From Spirochaetaceae bacterium (lineage in GTDB: Bacteria; Spirochaetota; Spirochaetia; Treponematales; Breznakiellaceae), in NCBI GenBank assembly GCA_031257075.1, contig JAIRPM010000059.1, forward strand, positions 1-10,788: a DNA stretch of 10,788 nt, read 5' to 3'. This document shows positions 1 through 5,920 of the stretch, one piece after another. Position numbers and translations under genes: made by a program. Position 1 is the first letter of the stretch; every line of letters begins with the position of its first letter. The notes beneath the pieces are model-generated. The model worked only from the letters and a program-made list of their open reading frames with translations, did not search any database and was not told the origin of the DNA.

Positions 1-888
1 ATCATTCAGGCGATGGTCGGGCGCGACCTGAGCGACCGCTTTCCCAAACGTCCGCCTAAGAATGAATTTGTCCCCGGCAGCGCGCTTCCGCAGGACGGCA
101 CAGACTTTGCAAAACGCACCCCCTCAGAAAATTTCGCGCTGGAAGTGCGGAACTGGACTGTGGAACATCCGCTCTACGAAGGGCGAAAGGTCTGCGATAA
201 CATAAATATGTACATGCGCAAGGGCGAGGTTGTCGGCATATCGGGACTTATGGGCGCGGGACGCACCGAGTTCGCCATGAGCGTCTTTGGCAAAAGTTAC
301 GGCGTCAACATTAAAGGCGAATTGCTAAAGGACGGCAAGCGGATAACGCTGAATTCCGTGCAGGAGGCGATAGACGCAAAGATTGCCTATGTAACCGAAG
401 ACCGCAAAGGCAACGGGCTTGTACTTGGCAACCCCATTTCCACGAACACAACGCTGGCAAATATGAACGCGGTGAGCCGTAATCAGGTAATAGATGCCGA
501 CAAGGAAATTAACATTGCTGAAAAGTACCGCAAGGATTTGCGTACAAAGTCGAGCAGCGTGTATCAGAATGTAGGCAGCCTTTCGGGCGGCAACCAGCAG
601 AAGGTACTGCTTGCCAAATGGATGTTCACCGACCCGGATGTACTGATTTTAGATGAGCCGACACGCGGCATTGATGTGGGAGCGAAGTACGACATTTACA
701 CCATCATCAATGAGTTGGTGGCGCAGGGTAAATCGGTACTGATGATTTCGTCCGAACTGCCGGAAATTCTGGGAATGTGCGACCGCATCTATGTAATGAA
801 TGAAGGGCGCATCGTGGCGGAAATGCCGGGTAAAGAAGCGACTCAAGAGTCAATAATGGCGGCTATTGTAGCCTCAGGAAAAGAGTAA
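1..888 (+). CDS. mmsA: Multiple-monosaccharide ABC importer ATPase, C-terminal part (5' end outside window)
   Basis: This is the second nucleotide-binding domain of a duplicated sugar-importer ATPase of the MmsA/GguA/XylG/MglA type. It would power uptake of monosaccharides through the permease encoded downstream. The frame is open from base 1 (IIQA-MVGRDL), so the true start lies upstream; the ATG at 13 is internal. Numbered from that Met, a degenerate P-loop GLMGAGRTEF is at 78-87, as usual for the second domain of this family. The signature SGGNQQK is at 191-197, Walker B LILDEPTRGIDVG at 211-223, and the usual H-loop histidine is replaced in ISSELPE (246-251). Phrases such as AGRTEFAMSVFGKSYG, AYVTEDRK and YVMNEGRIVAE match the GguA/MmsA branch better than E. 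coli XylG, judged from memory. The stop TAA is at 886-888. mmsB would normally follow at once but is 658 bp away. Confidence 0.9.
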   Translation: MIQAMVGRDLSDRFPKRPPKNEFVPGSALPQDGTDFAKRTPSENFALEVRNWTVEHPLYEGRKVCDNINMYMRKGEVVGISGLMGAGRTEFAMSVFGKSYGVNIKGELLKDGKRITLNSVQEAIDAKIAYVTEDRKGNGLVLGNPISTNTTLANMNAVSRNQVIDADKEINIAEKYRKDLRTKSSSVYQNVGSLSGGNQQKVLLAKWMFTDPDVLILDEPTRGIDVGAKYDIYTIINELVAQGKSVLMISSELPEILGMCDRIYVMNEGRIVAEMPGKEATQESIMAAIVASGKE

Positions 889-890
889 AA

Positions 891-930
891 GCAAGGGATG
901 GCGGGTCGCCTGCGGACGCCATCCCCCTGC
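891..930 (-). terminator. Hairpin terminator at the mmsA end, U-tract on the minus strand
   Basis: GGGATGGCG (895-903) pairs perfectly with CGCCATCCC (917-925). GCA (891-893) and TGC (928-930) extend the stem past small bulges. On the minus strand the stem is followed by TTGCTTTT running into the mmsA 3' end, which is the form of an intrinsic terminator. On the plus strand the tail (CTGCTTTGCCG) is not U-rich. It would therefore best serve minus-strand transcription, such as the old alr gene, although the hairpin could also protect the mmsA 3' end. The fold was made by eye. Confidence 0.6.
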
Positions 931-1027
931 TTTGCCGCGGCGCTGCCTATAGAATGGGAATACATGAAATAGTTTAAATTTTGAATACTTATGAAAGATG
1001 ATAGAACTAAAAAAATAACTTTGGATG
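931..1027. other. AT-rich spacer, no gene seen
   Basis: Stops occur in all frames and no conserved protein is readable on either strand. The stretch from about 960 to 1020 is AT-rich. It corresponds to the 3' flank of the alr remnant on the minus strand, between its stop and the hairpin at 891-930. Confidence 0.5.
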
Positions 1028-1219
1028 TTATCCATACACACGCGGGACGCGCTTACTGATACCGCAGGTAATTTCGTACGGAATAGTCCCGATGCGTTCC
1101 GCGATGTCCGCCGCGTTAAGAGCCGGTTTCGCGCCGCCAAATATGGTTACCTTGTCCCAGCGTTCTACTTTAGGATGCGCGCCTAAGTTCACCATACATT
1201 GATCCATACAGATACGCCA
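1028..1219 (-). pseudogene. alr: Alanine racemase C-terminal remnant
   Basis: The minus strand from 1216 down to 1028 encodes 62 residues beginning RICMDQCMVNLG, passing through ERWDKVTIFGG and IGTIPYEITCGISKRVPRV, and ending in a TAA stop. This is the C-terminal beta domain of alanine racemase, the PLP enzyme that makes D-alanine for peptidoglycan. The RICMDQ and GTIPYEITC motifs are hallmarks, and the Tyr of PYE contacts the PLP phosphate. The N-terminal TIM barrel with the PLP lysine and the catalytic tyrosine region are absent: only five further codons are open (QILFW) before an in-frame TGA at 1232-1234. No start codon or ribosome site precedes it. The remaining codons carry no internal stop, which suggests fairly recent decay, or that this piece was copied or moved here. 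A full alr may exist elsewhere in the genome. Family assignment is strong; pseudogene status follows from the missing five-sixths of the gene. Confidence 0.85.
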
Positions 1220-1546
1220 AAAAAGAATTTGTCAGACACAGGGATACTGTATGAATAATCGGCACTGTTCCCATCGGCTGGATTTAATTTTCTTTATACT
1301 ATGGACGGCGGCATTGGATATAACATCAAAATATTATGTTTTTATTATTTTGATAAAATCCAAAGAAATGTTGGAGTATTTTTATCGTTAGGTTATGAAG
1401 GCTTTTCTGATATTAAAGCTGAAAATCAGCCGGTAGTAACGCCTTTCGTGCCGGACTTTACAAAAAAAATGAAGTTCTTTACAATAAGTGCCCTGGGGCT
1501 TTGTTTTGCCAATTGCGCCAGCAAAATAATTATTTAGGAGTGGAAT
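1220..1546. other. Non-coding leader of mmsB, no convincing gene
   Basis: No conserved protein is readable. The longest plus-strand frame (1301-1537, 78 codons) has no ribosome site and no recognisable domain. It stops 9 bases before the mmsB start in the same frame, and its last 22 codons from the ATG at 1469 read MKFFTISALGLC and onward, slightly like a signal peptide. A minus-strand frame near 1226-1290 shows Pro-Ala-Asp-Gly, which might be a worn trace of the racemase GYADG motif, but this is very weak. A promoter for mmsB is expected here because mmsB is now far from mmsA. TATACT at 1295-1300 is one possible -10 box, with no clear -35. Confidence 0.4.
1536..1540 (+). promoter_or_regulatory. 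Ribosome binding site of mmsB
   Basis: AGGAG lies 6 bases before the ATG at 1547 and overlaps the stop codon (1535-1537) of the short upstream frame. It supports the chosen start. Confidence 0.8.
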
Positions 1547-2725
1547 ATGGCAAGTCAACTTAATGTGAAACAAACACTAAAGCAAAACGCGATGCTTATC
1601 GCGCTCGTCTTTGTGATGATTTTCTTCGATGTACTGATACGCGCGGGAGGCCGCGGTTCACTGTTCGATCCCGGAAATATCACGAATCTAATCCGGCAGA
1701 ATGCATACGTTGTCGTACTGGCAACAGGTATGCTGCTTTGTATACTTACCGGCGGCAACATAGACCTGTCCGTAGGCTCTATCGTCTGCCTTGTAGGCGC
1801 GATAGCCGGCACGTTGATAGTGAGTCTGCACCTTAACATCTACCTTACTATCGGTATCTGCCTTATCGCCGGACTTGCGATAGGCGCATGGCAGGGTTTT
1901 TGGATTGCTTATGTGCGTATTCCGCCGTTTATCGTAACGCTGGCAGGTATGCTTCTCTGGCGCGGGCTTGCGCTTGTCGTACTGAACGGCCTTACCTTAA
2001 ATCCGTTCCCTGAAAATTACCTGCGCTATTTTACAAGTTTTATCCCCAGCAACGCGTCTGGAACGGTTGTTTTTACCATCTCGCTGGTGGTTGGCATCAT
2101 TGTAAGCGCGGTATATGTGGCCTCTGAGGTAATCGGCCGCGTCAATAAAAATAAAAAGAAATACGAAACAACGCCGCTTCCCGTGTGGATTGCTAAATTG
2201 GCTGTTATTGTCGCGGTGGTGCTGGCGCTTTCCATATTACTCGGCAAAAGCAAGGGTATTCCCGTTATTCTGATTCTTGTAGGCGTGGTTGTGCTTTTGT
2301 ACAGTTACTTCACCGCGAAAACGGTGCCGGGACGCTACCTGTACGCGATTGGCGGCAATGAAAAAGCGGCAAAAATGAGCGGTGTCAACACGAACAAAAT
2401 GCTCTTCTTTGCTTACGCGAACATGGGCTTTCTTGCCGGGCTTACCGCGCTTATGTGTGTTGCCCGATTCAATTCGGCGGCGCCGAGCGCCGGGCAAAAC
2501 TACGAACTGGATGCCATCGCGTCCTGTTTTATTGGCGGCGCTTCCGCTTATGGCGGCACGGGCACGGTAGGCGGCGCGGTTATCGGCGCGGTATTTATGG
2601 GCGTCCTCAATCAGGGTATGTCCATCATCGGTATCGACTCAAACTGGCAGTTGGCGGTAAAGGGCGCGGTGCTTCTTGCGGCCGTTGTCTTTGACGTAGT
2701 TTCCAAAAACAAAAAGAAAGCCTAG
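1547..2725 (+). CDS. mmsB: Multiple-monosaccharide ABC importer permease
   Basis: This 392-residue inner-membrane permease belongs to the BPD_transp_2 family (XylH/GguB/MmsB branch) and forms the sugar channel energised by MmsA. About ten hydrophobic segments are visible, for example near residues 14-32, 51-68, 77-94, 99-122, 127-147, 172-192, 213-232 and 238-256, then 285-306 and 325-360. The family motif NIDLSVGS is at 71-78. The cytoplasmic loop GRYLYAIGGNEKAAKMSGVN (262-281) is the expected ATPase-docking region, and the glycine-rich GGASAYGGTGTVGG is at 330-343. Length equals the usual 390-400 residues of GguB/XylH. A lysine-rich loop (KNKKKYE, 201-207) and tail (KNKKK) fit a cytoplasmic location. 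The start is fixed by AGGAG six bases upstream. The gene appears intact, but it has lost contact with mmsA and must rely on its own promoter or on readthrough. The binding protein, usually upstream of mmsA, is not in the window. Confidence 0.92.
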   Translation: MASQLNVKQTLKQNAMLIALVFVMIFFDVLIRAGGRGSLFDPGNITNLIRQNAYVVVLATGMLLCILTGGNIDLSVGSIVCLVGAIAGTLIVSLHLNIYLTIGICLIAGLAIGAWQGFWIAYVRIPPFIVTLAGMLLWRGLALVVLNGLTLNPFPENYLRYFTSFIPSNASGTVVFTISLVVGIIVSAVYVASEVIGRVNKNKKKYETTPLPVWIAKLAVIVAVVLALSILLGKSKGIPVILILVGVVVLLYSYFTAKTVPGRYLYAIGGNEKAAKMSGVNTNKMLFFAYANMGFLAGLTALMCVARFNSAAPSAGQNYELDAIASCFIGGASAYGGTGTVGGAVIGAVFMGVLNQGMSIIGIDSNWQLAVKGAVLLAAVVFDVVSKNKKKA

Positions 2726-2736
2726 CAAATCCAACC

Positions 2737-2767
2737 AGCGCCATTCCTTAACAATAAGAATGGCGCT
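2737..2767 (+). terminator. Hairpin after mmsB
   Basis: AGCGCCATTC (2737-2746) and GAATGGCGCT (2758-2767) form a perfect 10-bp stem with an 11-base loop, starting 12 bases after the mmsB stop. There is no strong T-run after it (TCCTC), so it may work as a weak or factor-aided terminator or as a 3' stabiliser. Confidence 0.65.
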
Positions 2768-2781
2768 TCCTCAGGTTGACA

Positions 2782-2866
2782 CGGACAGTTGGTTTTCTTG
2801 CCTTTTATTCCAACTGAAGGGGTCAGCCGGAAGAAAATTGCTCCGGGCGCGAAAACCAACCGTCCG
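2782..2866. repeat. 16-bp inverted repeat before the methyltransferase
   Basis: The left arm (2782-2797, CGGACAGTTGGTTTTC) and right arm (2851-2866, GAAAACCAACCGTCCG) match at 15 of 16 pairs around a 53-base centre. The centre holds smaller pairings: CTGA (2814-2817) with TCAG (2823-2826), and CCGGA (2827-2831) with TCCGG (2842-2846). The right arm ends 14 bases before the methyltransferase ATG. It could be a structured 5' leader, a terminator remnant or a short repeat element; copies elsewhere in the genome would be needed to tell. TTGACA at 2776-2781 looks like a -35 box directly before the left arm, but I see no matching -10. Confidence 0.65.
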
Positions 2867-2880
2867 CCAAAACTGCCGTT

Positions 2881-3741
2881 ATGCATGAATACAAAACATG
2901 GTCAACACCATTTGTAAAAGAAGAACAGATACCAATTCCTTGTACGCTTTGCGGCGGCATTGTATTTAAGCCGCGTTATCAGTGCAGCGGATTTTCATAC
3001 GTTGAATGTAAACGGTGCCATCTTGTACAGCAAAATCCTCAGCCGGAGAGCAGCGCCGTTTTGGAACGCTATCAGAACGAAAATTATCTGCGTTATGAAT
3101 TAAAAAACGAACAGGCTTTTCTCAGGCTTGGGATGCTGGGGCTTAATGATGCCGGCATCGTTAGTATTGAAAAAAGAAATTTCCAGTTGGGGAAAAACCG
3201 TTTTCTGGATGTAGGCTGCGCGACCGGCGCGTTACTGACTCATCTACGGGACAGAGGCTGGCAAGCGTGCGGCGTAGAGCCGAATCCCGCGCAGGCTGAA
3301 TTTGCCCGCAGCAGCCGGGCGCTGGATGTGCGGACATCTACGCTGGAAGATGCCGGTTTTGCCCCTTCTTCGTTTGATATACTTCATGCATCGCATGTCA
3401 TTGAACATTTGAACAAACCCTCTTTCTTTGTTCAAAAAGCATTTGAGATTCTCAGGCCGGGAGGCTTTTTCATCGTTGTTACGCCGAATATTGCCGGCTT
3501 TCAGGCGCGGGTTTTCAAAGAGTACTGGCGCAGCGCGATATTTGACCATCTGTACCTTTTTTCGCGGAACACTTTAAAATCACTGCTCATAAAGCATGGT
3601 TTTGTTGTGGAAAAAACCGTTACATGGGGCGGTTTAGCCGCGGGAATTGCCCCCCTTCCCCTAAAAAACATTGCCGACAGAGCGGCAAAATTGCTGAATA
3701 TAGGCGATGTGATGCTGTTCAGGGCGCGAAAACCGGGCTAA
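2881..3741 (+). CDS. SAM-dependent methyltransferase with N-terminal cysteine cluster
   Basis: This 286-residue cytoplasmic class I methyltransferase (Methyltransf_23/UbiE-like fold) would transfer a methyl group from S-adenosylmethionine to an unknown acceptor. An N-terminal zinc-ribbon-like cluster has CTLC at 21-24 and CKRC at 43-46, a layout common in methyltransferases beside surface-glycan genes. Motif I LDVGCATG (109-116) is the SAM-binding loop and GVEP (131-134) carries the acidic residue for the ribose. FDILHASHVIEHL (165-177) and LRPGGFF (191-197) are motifs typical of this group. A hydrophobic stretch near 250-265 follows the core. The ATG at 2881 is the only plausible start: the frame opens at 2818 after a TGA, has no other start codon, and the next Met is residue 85. 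No Shine-Dalgarno sequence lies just upstream, which is unusual in this window. Its stop overlaps that of the converging gene at 3738-4880. The substrate cannot be inferred from the neighbours. Confidence 0.85.
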   Translation: MHEYKTWSTPFVKEEQIPIPCTLCGGIVFKPRYQCSGFSYVECKRCHLVQQNPQPESSAVLERYQNENYLRYELKNEQAFLRLGMLGLNDAGIVSIEKRNFQLGKNRFLDVGCATGALLTHLRDRGWQACGVEPNPAQAEFARSSRALDVRTSTLEDAGFAPSSFDILHASHVIEHLNKPSFFVQKAFEILRPGGFFIVVTPNIAGFQARVFKEYWRSAIFDHLYLFSRNTLKSLLIKHGFVVEKTVTWGGLAAGIAPLPLKNIADRAAKLLNIGDVMLFRARKPG

Positions 3742-4880
3742 AATCTAGCCTGCAATTTTACCGACAGGCTGGCCGCCGTTTTGCCTTCACGCCCGAATTC
3801 CCCACTTAGCACCGGAAAGAATTGGGCGGTCATTGTGAACGAAAGGCCCTGCGACAAGGTTTGGTCGAAGACAGCGATGGGTACAACCGAGCCATCCTCC
3901 AGCCCCGCAAGGCAGGAAAGGGTGAACGCCGTGTAATTGGTTGCTCTGTAGACAACGCCCGCCGAAAGATAGTGGCGCTTGGAATACAGGCCTCCGCGGC
4001 CTGCCGCCGTTTGAGATTCTGCGCCGCTGTAAAGGTATTCCGCTTGTACAACCAGCGCTTGAAAAAAAGGCTTCGGCTCGCGCGTGCCGAATGAGTAATC
4101 GAAACCGGCAGCGGCTGACAAGCCGTCTAACGAGGCGGCATCATCGGGGTTGAATATCCAGAGAGCGTCGGCGTACAAACCGGCATACACATCGGCCTTG
4201 AAGGAAAGTCCGGCTCTGTGAAGCCCTCCCCCCTTCCCTACCTCGTATGCGTACAATCCTTGAATACTGGCAATACTCCAATGTTTCTCCGCCGAAAGGC
4301 CGCCAAGAACACCTTGCCCGCCCGCATTGTCCGGCTCTTTGGGCGCGGCGGCAAAGGCTATAATTTTACTGGTATCGCCGGGAAAATATGAACCTACAAC
4401 GGCAAGCACAGCGCGGGGGCGGGCATCGGTTATGAGCGGATTGCGGGGATTCAAAAAATCCGCCGGCGACCAAACAGAACCGTAGCCAAAAGCCTGCCTC
4501 AAAAGCCCCGCATTCAGCATAAAGGCATCGCCCGCAAGTTGCAGATAGAGCCGCTCCAATTCGATACTGGAAGCAAAATTATCGCCTACGACAAAGCCGG
4601 CATCACCTTTAGCAGGAGCGGGAACGGCAAACAAGGCATGCTGCCCGGCAAACGCGGTAAAGTTGAACGCGCCGTAAACCTGCGCTATAGCACCTATTTT
4701 GGCTTGCATACGCAGGTTAAGGTATTCTTCTATGCCGAATGTAAAATTCCGGCCGTCTCCTAACGCGCCTGTAAGTTTGCTGTCGAGCAGGCCGGAGAAA
4801 GACGGCGCGGCAGCGGCGGGAACCAATGCGGCGGCAATAAAAAGGGCGCAAAAAGCGGTTTTAGGTAAAAAGAATTTCAT
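3738..4880 (-). CDS. Probable outer-membrane beta-barrel protein
   Basis: This 380-residue secreted protein starts with a signal peptide (MKFFLPKTAF, hydrophobic to about residue 20, then PAAAAP, cleavage near residue 25). There is no lipobox. The mature part shows repeated alternating strands rich in Tyr, Phe, Gly and Ala (such as AGLYADALWIF and FFQALVVQAEYLY). It ends in LQARF, with the terminal Phe that outer-membrane barrels use for assembly by the BAM complex. GGAGG (4884-4888 on the plus strand, read in reverse) lies 4 bases before the ATG. It follows the LolA-like gene by 37 bp and is probably co-transcribed with it. I do not recognise the family: it could be a porin-like channel or the outer-membrane partner of the LolA-like protein. 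Its stop codon overlaps that of the converging methyltransferase gene by 4 bases. Confidence 0.75.
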   Translation of the reverse strand: MKFFLPKTAFCALFIAAALVPAAAAPSFSGLLDSKLTGALGDGRNFTFGIEEYLNLRMQAKIGAIAQVYGAFNFTAFAGQHALFAVPAPAKGDAGFVVGDNFASSIELERLYLQLAGDAFMLNAGLLRQAFGYGSVWSPADFLNPRNPLITDARPRAVLAVVGSYFPGDTSKIIAFAAAPKEPDNAGGQGVLGGLSAEKHWSIASIQGLYAYEVGKGGGLHRAGLSFKADVYAGLYADALWIFNPDDAASLDGLSAAAGFDYSFGTREPKPFFQALVVQAEYLYSGAESQTAAGRGGLYSKRHYLSAGVVYRATNYTAFTLSCLAGLEDGSVVPIAVFDQTLSQGLSFTMTAQFFPVLSGEFGREGKTAASLSVKLQARF

Positions 4881-4917
4881 TCATCCTCCGCTGCCTGATG
4901 TACCTGTTCAATCAAAG

Positions 4918-5688
4918 TCAGCGTTCTAGATTCCGCATACCGAACACCGTTTCGGGAATAGGCTTGTCCAGAATTACGTTTTTCATCCGCATTACGGTAC
5001 CGCTGTTTTTACGGAGCATATCGCGGATTTCCATTTCTACCGGAAAACGCTTTCCCGCTTGTGTTTCAATTTTGAGAAGGCTGTACTCTTTCAGTTTTGC
5101 GCCGGAAAGAGCGTATTGTTCACAATGAAGCATATCGCCGGTTGCCTTATCCACCCACAACTTTTGACGCGGATAACTTTCCGTTTTCTTTTTTGCCGTC
5201 AATTCCAGCAGCCAGCAATCGCGGTTTCCGTCCGGGCCTTTCCACACATCGCTGCCCGCGATAGACGGCGTGTACCGCGCCGAAAGCGTATTATTGTCTA
5301 TCGTATCTTCGTAAGACATATCGCTGCCCATCATGCTTTCTTTGAGCATATGCCCGGAAATGAGCATAACTTCTTCTGTGTCCGGCGAATACACATAGAG
5401 CCGGCCTTCCCGTTTAAGGTACTTCGTTCCCGCATCATCGCTGTTGGTAAATTCTATGAATGAAAATTCCTTTCCACGCGCCCATGCCTTCATCGTTTTT
5501 ACATAACGGCGGCCCTGGTAGTTTATAACCATTTCACCTTCGTATTGGATAGAATCATAAATTTCGTTGTTGTCGATTTTAGCGAGCAGCGCGGCAGCCT
5601 GCGGTGTTCCAGCCGCTTCAGTCTGTGAAAAAAGGCTCATTAAACTCATGAAACCGAACAACCCCGCCCCTAAAAAATATTTTTTCAT
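4918..5688 (-). CDS. LolA-like outer-membrane lipoprotein-sorting protein
   Basis: This 256-residue periplasmic protein of the LolA_like family (PF17131) resembles Treponema pallidum TP0789. Family members resemble LolA/LolB and are thought to carry lipids or lipoproteins across the periplasm, often beside exporters. The signal peptide is MKKYFLGAGL with a hydrophobic core to about residue 20 and cleavage near SQTEAA. Family hallmarks are the early strand IQYEGEMVINYQGRRYVKTM (47-66), then WARGKEFSFIEFTNSDDAGT (69-88) and KYLKREGRLYVYSPDTEEV (89-107). Next come ISGHMLKESMMGSDMSYED (110-128) and, late, KLWVDKATGD. AAGGAG (5695-5700, reverse) lies 6 bases before the ATG. It is the first gene of a two-gene minus-strand operon with the barrel protein. 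The lipid or lipoprotein cargo is unknown, and the usual permease and ATPase partners are not in the window. Confidence 0.88.
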   Translation of the reverse strand: MKKYFLGAGLFGFMSLMSLFSQTEAAGTPQAAALLAKIDNNEIYDSIQYEGEMVINYQGRRYVKTMKAWARGKEFSFIEFTNSDDAGTKYLKREGRLYVYSPDTEEVMLISGHMLKESMMGSDMSYEDTIDNNTLSARYTPSIAGSDVWKGPDGNRDCWLLELTAKKKTESYPRQKLWVDKATGDMLHCEQYALSGAKLKEYSLLKIETQAGKRFPVEMEIRDMLRKNSGTVMRMKNVILDKPIPETVFGMRNLER

Positions 5689-5777
5689 TTATTTCTCCTT
5701 AAGAAAGCGGCAAATCTTTAATTTTGAGGCTTACCGCACAGTACTTTCACAGAATATCAAATGTTGTCTTATTATTC

Positions 5778-5892
5778 TAGGGTAACGCTGACCGGGGGGT
5801 AGTCTCTTTTTCATTTTCGCACTATATTAAAAAGTATTGATTGCTTTATTAAGGAACACTGATTACATTAATTCTTAATCAGCGTTGCCCTA
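5778..5892. repeat. TA-flanked inverted repeat between divergent operons
   Basis: TAGGGTAACGCTGA (5778-5791) and TCAGCGTTGCCCTA (5879-5892) pair at 13 of 14 positions and bound a 115-bp segment starting and ending in TA. The form fits a short non-autonomous element with a TA target duplication (IS630/Tc1-mariner type). It equally fits two copies of one regulatory site facing outward toward the two operons. The interior is AT-rich and has a candidate -10, TATATT, at 5823-5828 for the plus operon, without a good -35. No coding sequence lies inside. Confidence 0.6.
5853..5889 (+). repeat. Hairpin competing with the outer inverted repeat
   Basis: AACACTGATTA (5855-5865) pairs with TAATCAGCGTT (5876-5886) at 10 of 11 positions over a 10-base loop. 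GG (5853-5854) can extend to CC (5888-5889) past one bulged base. Its right half is the same sequence that pairs with 5779-5791, so the two folds exclude each other. If transcription starts upstream of 5853, the hairpin lies in the leader, ending 32 bases before the lipoprotein start. Confidence 0.6.
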
Positions 5893-5905
5893 AAAATCTA
5901 ATAGT

Positions 5906-5920
5906 GGGAGTTTTTATAAA
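5906..5920 (+). promoter_or_regulatory. Long-spaced ribosome site of the lipoprotein gene
   Basis: GGGAG (5906-5910) is followed by TTTTTATAAA and the ATG, a 10-base spacer. The same leader, GGGAGG then ATTTTTATAAC and ATG, precedes the next gene of the operon at 7725-7744. It fixes both starts. Confidence 0.7.

Noticed and set aside
13..888. ATG at 13 as the start of a short sugar ATPase
   Set aside because: The frame is open to the window edge, and MVGRDL is a known internal stretch of the family; the gene is simply cut by the window.
1232..1290. Minus-strand Pro-Ala-Asp-Gly reading as a trace of the racemase GYADG motif
   Set aside because: Only three residues agree, it is in another frame, and the spacing to RICMDQ is too short.
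1301..1537. 78-codon plus-strand frame ahead of mmsB, ending in a short signal-peptide-like stretch
   Set aside because: It has no ribosome site, no known domain and AT-driven composition, and it is more likely chance in a decayed gap.
2776..2781. Perfect TTGACA -35 box upstream of the methyltransferase
   Set aside because: No acceptable -10 hexamer lies 16-18 bases downstream, so a promoter cannot be claimed.
5059..5463. 134-codon plus-strand frame
   Set aside because: It lies wholly antisense to the well-supported LolA-like gene and reads as low-complexity Phe/Arg/Ile protein without motifs.
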